Below, piece by piece: positions 45,340 to 57,349 of a DNA stretch of 64,000 bases (positions are counted from its first letter, which is position 1; every line of letters begins with the position of its first letter). Source of the DNA: Trichobilharzia szidati (Eukaryota > Platyhelminthes > Trematoda > Strigeidida > Schistosomatidae); the NCBI GenBank assembly GCA_944472155.2, contig OX235277.1, positions 17,928,804-17,992,803 on the forward strand. Reading direction: 5' to 3'. The notes beneath the pieces were generated by a model. That model ran no database searches. It saw nothing but the letters and a program-made list of their open reading frames with translations, and had not been told where the DNA came from. The position numbers and the translations under genes were made by a program.

Positions 45340-45600
45340 ACGAAAGTGTGTTAGTTCATGTGTAACTACCAAACCGGTTACATTGCAAGAGAAGGAAGAA
45401 AAACCTTTGTGAGATTATTTGAACACACAGCAAACAGCTTCGAATCAAGGGATGGGATAGCTTAGACTCGCTGATTATAAAGCACCTGATACGCAAAAGA
45501 TACTGAGTCGACGAGTTCGAAGTATTCAAAATAACTAACAGTAAAAAGGAGTCTTCCTTCATATGCTGTAGGTGTCGCAACAAAACAGCTGAAACCTTAC
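45340..45600 (+). mobile_element. Possible GIY-YIG nuclease relic of another PLE
   Basis: In the frame starting at about 45357, after a TAG, the plus strand reads CNYQTGYIAREGRKTFVRLF, then EHTANSFESRDGIA. This fits the YIG (here YIA), GR...F..R..EH spacing of GIY-YIG domains. After a stop it continues IIKHLIRKR and FEVFKITN. The sequence is distant from the two PLE families at 1116 and 3061. It is a decayed remnant, and chance similarity cannot be fully excluded. Confidence 0.4.
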
Positions 45601-45609
45601 TTATGTGTT

Positions 45610-46760
45610 CAAGTGGAATATGACATGAAACTTCAATTACCCCGGTAACTGTCCATCTTTGTCTTCTGGATCCATTACTTAATTACACACATATTTCTCT
45701 TGACTTCCATATGTTAGTTAATTCTTGATGCTTTGAATTCTACTCACTGTTTTATTCCATTACATCTGCGTTTTCCTTCGTATTAAGTGATACTGTCTCA
45801 ATAAACTGCAACTATTTAGACAGACTGGGTAACCAACATGGCTTCTACGCGTTTTCGTGTACATTCATTGGGATTTTCTAACGAGTTGTTTGTCATCTAA
45901 TTTTCTGTTTTGATGACGATTCTTTTTGCCTGAACAATATGCGAATCGCACGATTAGGGTTTCCCTATTCATCATTTAACTCAATCACCTCTCCTTGCTT
46001 TAATCGACTATAATCTGTGCATTTTTATTATCCTACAATTCATGATGTTCTACATGACGTTTTGTTTATTCATCAATTCTTGAAATCGTGAAATGATCAT
46101 TTTGTTTGTCCGGAATAGAGAAAAAGCATAAAAAACCCAATTGTTTATGTGAAGGTAAACATTTATTTACACTTATAACAGAGAATTTACATAAGTGTGT
46201 CACACGATAAATTTTCAAAACTGCCTAAAGAAAACACAGCATTTCTTTTCCTTCGATAATACTTTTCGAACATTATTCTGCTTCATCACTGAAAAAGTTT
46301 TTAAAATATTCGAGAATAATATGATTTTATTGATCACTGCAATCTTATTTAGTGAAAAAAGAACCAAATAGCCTTTTATCAATATTTCACTTGTCTGAAT
46401 TCGGTGTTTCGTGTGCAAAACTAAAATTTTCGTATAGCTCATCAGTTGTTATTATTAACTTTTGTTTCGCAGCGTTTCACAGATATTTTGTCTTCACAAC
46501 AACAAAATCGAATATACACTTGCACCTTCAAACTATTCTCATAACTTAAGACATGACTCTACTGCATTTCAAAGTAAGACACATAATTCAGAACACAGAT
46601 TTTGGTGTGTAAATAGTGAATACTCGAGTCTGATCCCATGTGTCAGGAAAATCATTCAGGTGGGCTAATAAAAAACAGACTGTGGTTAAGCAAGCGATAT
46701 CCTAAAATGCACTATTCCTACGCCTCTTTTCAGAAAGGTTATATTACTGTTTATTACACT
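45610..46760. other. No gene seen
   Basis: AT-rich sequence with overlapping short frames on both strands and no motif. Confidence 0.4.
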
Positions 46761-46764
46761 ATTA

Positions 46765-46995
46765 AAATTCATCAGTGGTAAAGCATTTAGGACGCTCGCC
46801 GACCATGCACATGGTCCGGGGTTCAAATCCCGGCCAACGCACTCCTTTACCTCGCTAAGCCAGAATTAATGCTTGTGAAGAGGAGAGGTTGGACATGAGG
46901 CTAGCAACCCCATCCTGTAAAATAAACACTGCTACAGAAACTTCAAGCCTCTAACTTGAAGCCCTATGTTTCACTGAGGAACGTGAAGGAAAAAA
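46765..46995 (+). mobile_element. tRNA-derived SINE with an RTE-like 3' tail
   Basis: A tRNA-like head on the plus strand has an A-box region CAGTGGTAAAGCATTTAGGA (about 46773-46792) and a perfect B box GGTTCAAATCC (46820-46830). The middle contains GACATGAGGCTAGCAACCCC. The 3' end GAAGCCCTATGTTTCACTGA (about 46961-46980) matches the 3' ends of the RTE elements at 26718 (plus) and 10150 (minus). A SINE sharing its tail with a LINE is the usual sign that the LINE machinery mobilises it. Confidence 0.7.
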
Positions 46996-47349
46996 TACAC
47001 TAATAAAACACATGAATCGTTATTTACCCAAAGAACCTTCTGGCTAGAATAAACAATAAACATTTTCACACATTTATGCGCATTGAACATAACTAGTTCT
47101 ATATTTATTAGAAATATTGTGTTTAGCATTAAATTATAAACGGTAGATAGTGTTTGTGATGCGAATCGTGCCACAATAGCCAGCAATTAAGCCACACTAA
47201 TGACGGTAAAATCATGATTGCATTTTTCTCTGAAACTAAATTTTTACCCCATTATACTATTTAGCTGTGTCTTATGTATAATATGAAATGGTCTGGTCAG
47301 ACTGCGCAAATATGTGAGCTTGCGCTTGCAACCGTAGCAGTCTGATCGA

Positions 47350-47800
47350 AGTTTTTTGTTATTAATCTCTTACGGCCATCTGATATTCAATATTGAGCTG
47401 ATGAAGGCAGCTCTGTTGATAAGAGTCTGTAATAGCCTGTTGAAAATTATTTCACTGATGCACCAAAATTCTAACCCATAAAGAGAACTTTTTTAAAATT
47501 TGTGTTGAAGAACCTTATCATCTTTTCATTGTTGTGGAGTGCGGAACATTTTTTAAAACTCATTTCAGATTTATGAAGTTATATCTTGCCTTTTCGATTC
47601 TTCCTTTGACATATTCATCTCTCCCAACCCCGGTGGTCAAAACGAGGCTTCCTAGATAATTGAAGGCAGTTACCTCTTTCAAATTTTAAATCTCTCAAAT
47701 TTCTCCTGTTGATGGTGATTTGTACTGGTTGTTGTCACTTTTGGTTGGTTGGTTGGTCATATGTATTGTCTCCGTCTTCTGTATGTTTACCTTGAGTCCT
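47350..47800 (-). mobile_element. RTE 3' coding fragment, strongly decayed
   Basis: This stretch is colinear with plus-strand 10440-10835. Shared phrases include GCCATCTGATATTCAATATT, CTCTGTTGATAAGAGTCTG, TTCCTAGATAATTGAAGGCA, GTTGATGGTGATTTG and CTCCGTCTTCTGTATGTTTA. The reading frame is lost. It lies about 350 bases downstream of the RTE-tailed SINE, in opposite orientation. Confidence 0.75.
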
Positions 47801-48119
47801 TCTTATATTGACTATCTATTCATTTTTTCGAAATCGATCATAAATATTGATATTACTAGAATCGCGCATGTAGGCCTGAATATCATATCATCACCTATCA
47901 AAACCTTTGCTTGCACATATTTAGCTTCTTGTCACAGATTCCCAGTTACTTTCATTTGTAGCATGAAACAGGACCACAGATTAATAAAGTAACAATTGTA
48001 ATCCAGTTACCCCGCTTTCTTAGAAATCCAACAAGAACAGAGTCCCCTTAAATTAGTATCAACAGGATTTCACCTGTATATCGAGATATTTGTTTTATAT
48101 TTTTATATTTATATTATAT

Positions 48120-48302
48120 TTTGATTACAGCTTGATGCCACACCTTATTTTCAGTACAAGTATGAAATTTTCAGCATGGATATCGGTACCTCAAATTTTG
48201 CAGGCCGACCGTAGATATCGGGTGTGCGTCGGCAGAGGATCGAACCCCGGACCATTTGCATGGTCGGATAGAGTCCTAACCACTGTGCCACCGACTCGCA
48301 AG
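48120..48302 (-). mobile_element. tRNA-derived SINE, copy 2
   Basis: Same element as 14085-14265: A box TGGCACAGTGGTTAGGA (48274-48290), B box GGTTCGATCC (48237-48246, closer to consensus than copy 1), and the same tail GGCATCAAGCTGTAATCAAA. The match covers the whole 180 bases at about 85-90 percent by eye. Confidence 0.75.
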
Positions 48303-48309
48303 GGTAATT

Positions 48310-51000
48310 ACACAAGAGTCATGGCGAAACCGGGGGGTTTGAAGATGTAGTATGGGCCTATCGAGTGAATTTTGAATCTCAGGTACCAGGTAGCAATTAG
48401 ATTTAATACACGACATTTAAATTTACGCACAAGCGCATACTGAACTGGTTATTTTACTCTCTAAATTTATTTCTCAGTATGAAATTGATAGGTGAATATT
48501 TGGGTCAAAACGTCCACTGAAATGGGCGTCTGTCACAAAATAAGACTAATTTTTTTACTAAACATGACATTTTTTGGATGTTTTGAATATTTGATGATAC
48601 GAAAATGTCTTTTATCAAGTGAACTTTTTTGATAGTTTTATCCACACAGAAACCTGTTTTACAACGAATTAGTAATTTGTATGTCACTAATTCACAGTAA
48701 GCTGCACAGAGTTTGAAATCACGTGACGTCCAGGAAATTCCTAATAGTATTGTATTTTGACCTGAAATATTCAGGACTGACATCAATGCTTCATACAAAT
48801 AAAAAGGAGATTGAGTCAAGTCAAGTGGCTCAGCTTTTGATGCCAAATGTGAAGAATGTCACTGGTGAATCGATTCTATAATTGTTAGAGTCCACTCGCA
48901 GGGGTATTTCGCTTAGCGAAAAGGAATTGTCATGCCAGTGACGAAAGACGGTAGAACTAAACGACAAAAAGGCATTATCTGAGTCAGTAACTCTCAAAAT
49001 TTATGACCGCAGTACTCGTCGTATTACAAACTGAAAATAACCTGAGGAACCACTTCAACAAACGATAGACTATGTAACAGGGATTGTGATTAAAGTAATA
49101 TTTGCCGCCGTCTAAATATCACTTTCATGAAAGGGACTCTAAGATAAATATAATCCAGACTCGTCACGAAAACATTTCACTTAGGAACGACGGAATAATG
49201 ACTCTTTGATCATGAATATTTTTTGTTTGAGTCCGGAAATGACTATGGCTGGAAAATCTTCTAACTAATGTGAAAATAATTTTAAAAGAATTTAGTCAAG
49301 AAAAGAAGGATTTGAAATCGAAAATACTCAGATTTTCTCTTTTTGTCAAATAACTTACCAATCTCGGATTTTATTCTCTGTTAAAAAAATTACAATGAGA
49401 AAATGTCAATCGGTAATTTCTTTGCACATTCACTTGATTAGTCTTGTAAGGTGAAGCGAAATATGAAAAGAAGTGTATTTGCCGTGATCAGAGTAATACA
49501 TAGGAGTATGAATCCCATTTTGCGATTCTGTCTCCTGATTTATATGAAGGAACAGTTCATTTTAAAAAATTCATATAAAATTTTCTCGGCACTATATGAA
49601 ACTCAAATATTCTTTTATGATTTTTTATTGGTTTGATGAAGTATATTCACAAATAAAAAAGGAGGAAAACTATAAAATCTTGAATTTGTTTATTTAAAAT
49701 AAATACATGCAGTTCAAATAGAAAGAAAAGTTCGGTTTACTCAGTGGAACGTCATAAAACGTCATTTCTCACACTTCCATCAATAGCGGGACTCGTCGGT
49801 TAATATCGATTGAAAGATAGTGAGAAATAGTTGACTACCTTAAATATGTTATACGTATACAAATGTTATTTTGTTTACACTGAAAGTGTTTATATAATCC
49901 ATTCCATTGTATGCATGCATTTGTGCCGTTTTTTACTTAACTTTGTCTCTTACATTATAGCTGAAATAACCAGACTGTGTCAAGAGATATTCAGGTGTTG
50001 AGTGGATGCATAAGTAGCAGTTTGCGCATCTGTCCAGAAATATGAAACATTTCGAGGATTAATCTCGTTAACGCTTATTTCAAAAGGAAGCTTGAGGTAA
50101 CCGCAGTACACCGCATAATGCATTATAAAGAAGCAAGATTATCTCGATTCGAAAAGAAATTAAAGAAGCAAAAACACTTTAATTTAGGTGAATCTGTGAA
50201 TGCCGATTAAAGCAGCAACTTGAATAATTCGAATTCGAATTCAATCAAACTGAAACTGATGCGCATTTGAGAATGTGCACTTCCGGGATCTATGTGAAAG
50301 ATGCAAGTAAGCTCGCGTACAGTTACATGTTATGTGAAACTTCTATTTGTCAACAGTAGGCACAAAAATATTATTCAAGCTACTCATACAAATCACTCCC
50401 CTGGAAGAAAGAGGTAAAGTGTTTAAGTTGTCTCACATTTTTTTTATATATGCGCATTCTATTTCCATATTCGTTTTTTATTAAGTAGGCAGATGAAAGA
50501 AGCATTTGCTCTGTCTTTGAAAGTATTTTTCGTATGACAATGTTTTACCCTTTGGGAATGGAACAAGAAGGGTATATTGAACTGAATATTGAAACTGACA
50601 GTACTGCTATTATTAAATGGATGGTTTGGTTTGGAACTGTACATGAATATTCAGTATTTCTTCTCATCGCCTACACTTATTTGATAGTAAGTACATAATC
50701 TGTGTTAAGAAGTAGGATACACTAAAAACTATCTTAATCAAATAAAATATCTGTGGATTGTGGTGGTGCTTATCCCTTATTCTAATTTTGATAACAAACA
50801 ATACCTGTAATCTATGAAATTATGCAATAAAGGCTGACCGCTTACTACAAGCTAACATTCATTTGAGGAAAGCAGTTTTTCTCATCTATATGATAAACTT
50901 AATCAGTGATCCAGGCTTTTTTGGTATCCGAGAAAATATAAATTTTTATCAAAACGAAAGTAAACTTACCATCGGCTGAATTTTATTGCATATATATACA
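48310..51000. other. No gene seen
   Basis: Very AT-rich. The 113-codon minus-strand frame at 48505-48846 has no recognisable motif. Confidence 0.4.
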
Positions 51001-51345
51001 TGTATATATCTCCATATTTATTGTTTATATTGTTTTACGAGTTGGTCAATAACCAAGGGGATCAAAAGGTATAAGCGCAAATGTGTCAACTACCTGTTGA
51101 AACTGAGAACAGTGGAAGTTCAACACTACACACAAGTGGCTCCAACAAATTACCGCATAGTGAAGAGCTATCGTGTTTACATATTTCAGCGTTGTATTCT
51201 CTATACCTTCATCCCAACTAAATTGTGCCGCTTATTTCGGCCACACCCTAATATATCTGACAAATATAGGATATTTAATGGGACACTTTGGTCCATCCAC
51301 TGCATATTCGTATTAATGTTCTCCTACAACCTAAGTGGAACATAA
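50986..51345 (+). other. Open frame of 119 codons, unrecognised
   Basis: Unusually long for this AT-rich stretch. It begins with a low-complexity tyrosine-rich segment and continues RYKRKCVNYLLKLRTVEVQH and QVAPTNYRIVKSYRVYIFQR. Its last codons overlap the 3' end of the RTE fragment at 51325-51560, which argues against an intact host gene. No family recognised. Confidence 0.25.
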
Positions 51346-51560
51346 AACTTCAACAGCAAATTTCCATGTTGTCCTGTTCCCTACTGGCTGAATGATTGGT
51401 CACATTGTCTCATTTCCTTATATGATCTCCTTAAAATCATATTCGGGCACCCGACTCATCATTTCCAATTTGGGTCCCACTCGAATGATAACCTGGCATG
51501 CGATGTCATTTAGTGGTCCTCTAAGCGTGTGCGCAATCTATCTCTCAATATAGAAGAAGG
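51325..51560 (-). mobile_element. RTE 3' end fragment
   Basis: The plus strand CTCCTACAACCTAAGTGGAA (compare GTTCCTAGTGGAACATAGGG at 10138) is followed by TGGAACATAAAACTTCAAC and by the conserved CCACTCGAATGATAACCTGGC phrase of the RTE C-terminus. At about 51560 the match flips: 51562-51610 resembles the plus-strand TGGATTGGCCATACTCTTAG region, so two fragments meet head to tail in inverted order. Confidence 0.65.
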
Positions 51561-51659
51561 TGGACATGGACCGAACATATGCTGATGAGACCGTTACACG
51601 ACATCGCATGCAGGGCCCTCGTGTGGAGTCTGTGTAGGACTTCTGAGCGTGGTATTCCA

Positions 51660-54600
51660 TTAGCTAAATTCAATCTCTTCTCATTCACCAGAGGATTAAC
51701 ACTTATGCGTCAACGCAGCAAATACCCTTCAAATTTCCTGTTTTATGTCTAGGTTGGAAACAGATTTACGATGAATTTACCGTTGTAATTCCAACTTTTT
51801 CTTAAATGTGACAAGGCACTGTTGAACATGACATACTCCTTGATTCATCATTTCTGTGTTCTTAGCTTAAAAACAATCAAACTTTAGTGTACATAACTTT
51901 CAGTAATCTCAAATTTTCAAGAAGATACTGTTTTTTACGTGATCTGAAATAAATGAAATTATCGCATTCATCAGAAGACTAAGTACAAATCTATATCATT
52001 GATTTAAAAGAATGTGAAATTGAAAAGCTCACTTACGAAAGCATTTTTCTTCTATTTATAAAGCGAAACAAGTCAGAATTATACAAAACGTTTGATTTTA
52101 AGGTATTTCATTCTAAATCTGTTACATTACACTCAGGATATGCTGTCATCAGTGATTGGCCATTTCATGTGTTTCCATATATTGTGGTTTGGTGAATTGA
52201 ATCTTTCAATATTTGGCATATAAAAGTAAAAGAGGTATACAATCGTCCAAATTTTTCACAGATTCTGTCCCCAGTAGGTCTTAAGTCTCTATCGTGTGAC
52301 TTATGAACACTACTAGGATTCTGTAATCGAGCCTCATATTTGTCTTTGACACAGTTGGATGAAGTCCCACTCTAAATTGTCCCTTTGAAGTGAGTTTGTG
52401 GAGGTGAAAAAGCATATTCGAGAAACATGTTGAAGTTGCAGCAGTTTTACTACGCCTAAAGCAACCATATTACTGTATAGCACTATCTTTATTGAATTGC
52501 AAAGATACTTCTGAAGCCAAACTTCTATTTCAGAAACAGTCACTCCGTAAAATATTAACACTGTCCCCTTAAATTCTGAGTCAGGCATAGGACTTCAGTA
52601 GCACATCTCCAATTTGCTCTTTTTACGCGGTCCACTCTGGCTGGCTTCACTATGAAAAATACCTTTGAACTAAGTCTAACCCTAAATCAGAAGGTTGCAT
52701 GTTTGTATCACATAGGCTTCACTAATTCTATTGAGCCGGTTAGTTAGTCTCCCTGAATGATTTCTAGCTTGTCTCCGATAGGCTCTAACCAAAAGTAACC
52801 ATCTATCCTATTGCTGTCTTCTAAATATAGTTTGGATATACTATAGATAATTGACTTCAGTTCGTGCAAATGCTCTTCAGTGGATTTCGAACTTACATAT
52901 CTCATAGTTTCATGAATTTCGCGACCTTATTTGTTTATTTAATTATTGTATACTTAAATGATTTCAAAATTCTAATACTTGTGTAAGTGTAGGTATGTTT
53001 GAGCCTGAAAATAAATCAGTGCTCTTTTACAGTTTAAACTGGCAATGTTACTGTATTCAAAGACGACTAAATAATAACAGCTATTTCAGTTTTACAGCCA
53101 GCATCCGTTGTAATTCACATGATTAAAATAAATTTAGTTATCGTCTACTACTGTTAATGGAGTATCATAGACGCAGATGAGTACGCGAAAAATAGTAAGT
53201 TAAAGAAAACAGAAAACGTTCACTCACTACAATCTTTAAGCGAATGTAGACGGGTATTATTCATTGAAGAGAAAATTTGAGAATGATTAACCTCTTGGTA
53301 TGTTCTATTCTATTCTGGGTTCTTTGTTTTTTGTGTATAATGTGTATATGAACAAGGATAGCCAATTCATTTATTACAAAGCACACTTCTTAAATAATAT
53401 TGTCCACAGAAGCTAACGGTCGAACCCAATCTCGGGAACGTGACAAAACAATGTAAATTTTCAATTTAATTCGTCTGTGCAAAACCACTCTTTGTAATTC
53501 ATGTAAAATGGAGACGAACAAACTTCGTCTTTTGAGTCTTGCAGGCGAAAAGCGCTTGGAACTCAGTAAATCGTTTGTAACTTCTTTGTGTCTATCTACA
53601 TGATTCACTATTAAAGTTTCTTTTTTTCTCACACTACATATTAAGCAGAAATGTTACTACAAAACCTAAATTATGACATAATTCAAAGCATGACTATTCC
53701 TTTACTGATAGTCAGTAATGTCTTAACTTCAAGGGAATATAATGAGATCCTTTTTGTTATCATCTTCTACATAATTGTATTCGGCGGACCATAAATATCC
53801 CTTCGATGGACACTTTTTGCATGTGTAACAAATTAGCTTCATTAAAAAAACAGTTGCACCATGCGATATGTGTAATATACAATTACATTATTAACAATGT
53901 GAATAGTGTTCACACTTAAAATAACGAGATTAGTTAGCCTAAATTATTGTGCAGTAAATGTCACTGTAACAGTTTTAAGGCTGTGATTTCCTAAATAAGT
54001 GTGGCATAAAGAAAATAGTCATCAAAACACGAATTTTTCAAATCTCAAATGAGTATATTACACGTATAAAATGAAAGTGAACTTACAGACGTCTGGATTG
54101 AATAAAATCAACATTCTTTTAGTTAAACAATAATTTCAGAAAAATGAAGAAGAGTTGTCGATCAATGTTTTGGAAGCTTCGCAGTTTTCTAAAGTATTAA
54201 GAAGCGATTTCAGATGTTCATGTATAAGTCTAGAATATAATTTTTTCGCCCTAAAATATTCAACCTCCTTACAATTTTCGAACTGTTTAGGTAAACTGTT
54301 TTCCCCCTACTTCTATTCTTTTAATCTCATCCGCGTTCCCCTTTATTCCAAATTAAGTACCATTCGTCGTCTACAAAAAAATCAACCCATTTTAACTTGT
54401 TCACAGGAAATTGGCCCTTTTCACGGTATCTGTTAGTAGTTTTACTTTGTTAAATATCACCTCATTCATTAAATCGACTGTGTGCATTGCATAATACCGA
54501 TTACAATGGTGGAAATCATTCCAAACACATAGAACGGCGATAAATTACTTACGTGAATCATCTGATTGCAGTTGGGGTATGTATTTTGTGATACTTCTCA

Positions 54601-54760
54601 TAACATAGAAAATAAAATAAAAGCTATTAAACTAGTTTGAGGCTGAAAATATTCCTTTGCAGTCTAAATAATACCTAAGTATTGATTCCTATATTTGCAG
54701 AATTTCTCTGATAAATGGAATCAAATTGAAGCTGAGTGAATTCACAACTTTTTGGTAGCC
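51660..54760. other. No gene assigned
   Basis: AT-rich. A frame at about 54140-54436 begins after TAATTTCAG with EEELSINVLEASQFSKVLRS, which looks protein-like and could be an exon, but its phase does not match the exon at 54847. Nothing else was noticed. Confidence 0.35.
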
Positions 54761-54766
54761 ATTCTC

Positions 54767-54791
54767 TGTATGTATGTATGTATGTATGTAT
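54767..54791. repeat. TGTA tetranucleotide microsatellite
   Basis: About six tandem TGTA units, 55 bases upstream of the exon at 54847. Confidence 0.95.
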
Positions 54792-54846
54792 TTGTCTTCT
54801 AGTTATCTTAATTGGCTAATCGATTATTTTGTTTTTGCAACAACAG

Positions 54847-54919
54847 TGCCTTCAGAAAGAAAATATGTCCTGTGGGAATTCAATGAAACCTTGTTAAAAA
54901 ATTTGAAAAATGTCATGAG
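54847..54919 (+). CDS. Candidate internal exon of an unrecognised gene (first visible)
   Basis: The acceptor is a pyrimidine-rich run ending CAACAACAG at 54846; the donor is ATGAG/GTGGGT at 54920. The exon begins in phase 1, ends in phase 2 and encodes PSERKYVLWEFNETLLKNLK then NVM. The next candidate exon at 57142 needs exactly phase 2 at its start, giving a serine codon across the junction. A minus-strand RTE fills most of the 2.2-kb intron. The preceding exon was not found. The protein looks helical and charged; no family was recognised. Confidence 0.5.
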
Positions 54920-55044
54920 GTGGGTATACACTTTACTAACAAAACTTTACAAGCTTTTACATAATTAATTTGTTTCTATTATCAGCTTATTTCTACTACC
55001 AGAAGAGAAGAGTGCCTAGTTTGTAATACATTTTATCAGTGCTC

Positions 55045-56600
55045 ATTGTGGAACATATAATGTCCCAGGGTTATTCTTTTACAGTTCTAAAGATAGCCTC
55101 ACGATTGTTGATAAACTTTCATCTCCTCATCACACGTTTTCCCCCATGTCACCATGGAAGGTCCAACCTGTCATTTTGTATTCAAGTTCCATTCGAGCGA
55201 TACCATGACTCGCGATGTCATTCGACGGTATCTTCAGCTTGTGTGGAATCCATTTTCATATGTTTCAAAATATCTGTTGAGCGACAGGTTCTCTCCTGTT
55301 GCTTCATTCTCAGAGTTTCTTTTTAGTAATTCCTTCTGTTAATTTGACGTTCAATATGGAGTGAAGTCAGCCGCTTCATATAGGACATTTTGTGGGTTTG
55401 GCGTCCACTCTATCGTTTCTTGAAGTCTCATCGTCACTGCCTCTTCCGCTACCTCATTGACTTTCACCCATAAAATGTCAAATTTGTATGACATTAGACA
55501 TAAATCTTCTGCTGAGTTGATATCTTCAAGAGTCGTTTAATCGATTCAGTGTACTCCAGTCTTCTTGATCCCCGCAGTCCAGCGCATAATTAGGTCCACC
55601 ACAATTAGAATTTTCACGCTTCTCTCTTCACACAACTCTTTGAATATTCCACTGTGGATCACCCAAAACTTTAAATGACATGTAGTTGCTGAATGAGATT
55701 GATAAGGGTTTGGGGTACTCCATATTCTTGATGAAGTTCCTAAACAACTTTACGGCTAACGCTGTTGATAGAATTTAGGTAGAGGTTTGATGGCCATTCT
55801 ATTCTCCCTTCGATGATGATTCGTAGCGTTGCAATTTCATCTGCTTATGATTTGTCTTTCTGGAATCTAGCTTCTTCCGCGGGGCGAAGTTCGGTTTTAT
55901 ATACGTCTTTTACTCTTCCCATGATGATGTGACTTGGTATTTCGCTTGGCGTGGACAACGGCGTAACTCCTTGCCAGATCTAGCAAAGGCCTAAGTAGCC
56001 TTTCTTTAGTGTTTTGACAAAGTAGACATTCTTCCAGTCAGTATATGCCTTTCTTTCCTTCCAAAATTTCTGTGATTGTGGCGTGAGAATTAGTGCTTTG
56101 GTCTTTGAATCCGTTTCCATCTCCTGACAGAGGAATCACACCTTCGAGCCCTTAGTAGATTGATTGCATTTGTTGTAGGATTTTGTGCACCGTCAGCCCT
56201 GTGGTTGTTCGCATTATTTCCGGATGAGTTACATATGACGATAGATTCAGGAGACCTTTGAAATAATTGGCTGATTGGTGTTTTGCTTCTTCTTCTCTCT
56301 GTTTATGGGGTTCCCTTGACTATGTGTTTTGATTTAAGTTTTGTGGATCCCTTTTAGGATACAGAGCTGGTTATCTGATATGATAATCAAGGCTTTTGCA
56401 TTGAGTCATCTGCTCTTTCATTATTCTCCTCTCTCCCATTGGCTTCCAGGTGTCCGTTGAGAGCCATTCTTTGTCATATCTCTTCTTTCTTCCTAGAATG
56501 GCTGTGCACTATTCATTGGACAGTAGATACTTCCAATGTTCTTAGAATTAGGTTTCTCTCAGTGATGCCAACTCTAAGAATTCTCGTTAAGCGCTGATGG
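55045..56600 (-). mobile_element. RTE retrotransposon, long but decayed, inside the 54.9-57.1 kb intron
   Basis: Plus-strand phrases follow the RTE at 10250-11900 in order: CGATGTCATTCGACGGTATC (compare GCGATGTCACCCTACGGCCT), CCAGCGCATAATTAGGTCCA, ACTGTGGATCACCC, AGGTAGAGGTTTGATGGCCA, ATGATGATTCGTAGCGTTGC, GACAACGGCGTAACTCCTTG and GAGCTGGTTATCTGATATGA. The 3' coding part from about 55340 to 55440 has an internal deletion. It is antisense to the flanking candidate exons. Confidence 0.85.
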
Positions 56601-57141
56601 TTGCAGTGAAGGTGTATTTTGTCGCTTCATCCAATACTTTCTGTGAGATAAATCAGTAACTAGGTATTCATGCCATTTACTTACGTAATAACCCTATATT
56701 ACGAATTAAAAACACGTCAAACGATACGGTAAGACTTTGAAATAACACTAAAAAAGAGCAAGTACAGTTTTGAATTTTTATTTCCCTTATATTCCTATGG
56801 TCTAAGTATCAATAGAAACTCATAGTTATATTATCCACTCAAAGATGTAAGGTAGCAAAGAGAAAAAGCATAATTATGTGTTATAACATCAAAAAATGGC
56901 ACTGAATGCTATTCTGATGCCTAAGGTTAAAGCAAAAGAACGTGATTGTATCAAAACCTCATCAGTTGATCGAAGATATCATCTCCTTCGTGAACTTCGT
57001 TAGTTTTGTTTGAATATATGACAAAATAACCAGCTTTTGGATATATTCAATTTTTTGGGGCAATCAGGTCACCTTTAAACAAGCTGATTTCACCCAGTTA
57101 TATCAGGTTCATTTGTTAAAACTCAGTAAATAACTGTGTAG

Positions 57142-57340
57142 TGTGTTTCTACAAGACGAATTTTGCAAAAAAAGAGCTGCTTTAGTTCACCATTTCCGAA
57201 AGAGTAAGAAACTGGAGGTTAGTCATTTCATTGTTTTAAGTTATACATCATCATATCACTTACAGGCTTTGTCTTCAGGAATTCAAACAAATTTGTTTAA
57301 AAACGCGGCTGAAATATGTGTATTATCTACTATTATCTGA
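57142..57340 (+). CDS. Candidate 3' exon(s) of the same unrecognised gene
   Basis: After the acceptor ACTGTGTAG (ends 57141) the frame reads VFLQDEFCKKRAALVHHFRK then SKKLE. A GTTAGT at 57218 and TTACAG ending at 57265 would define a 48-base phase-0 intron. The next exon reads ALSSGIQTNLFKNAAEICVL then STII before TGA at 57338-57340. The intron length is a multiple of three without stops, so unspliced reading also stays open. A competing donor GTAAGA at 57204 exists. A possible ATTAAA signal lies at about 57582. The basic KKRAALVHHFRKSKK stretch is the most distinctive part. Function unknown. Confidence 0.5.
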
Positions 57341-57349
57341 ATTATGCTA

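Noticed and set aside
46773..46835. True tRNA gene
   Set aside because: A and B boxes are present, but no acceptor-stem pairing or anticodon arm was evident and the sequence runs into an RTE-like tail, so it is a SINE.
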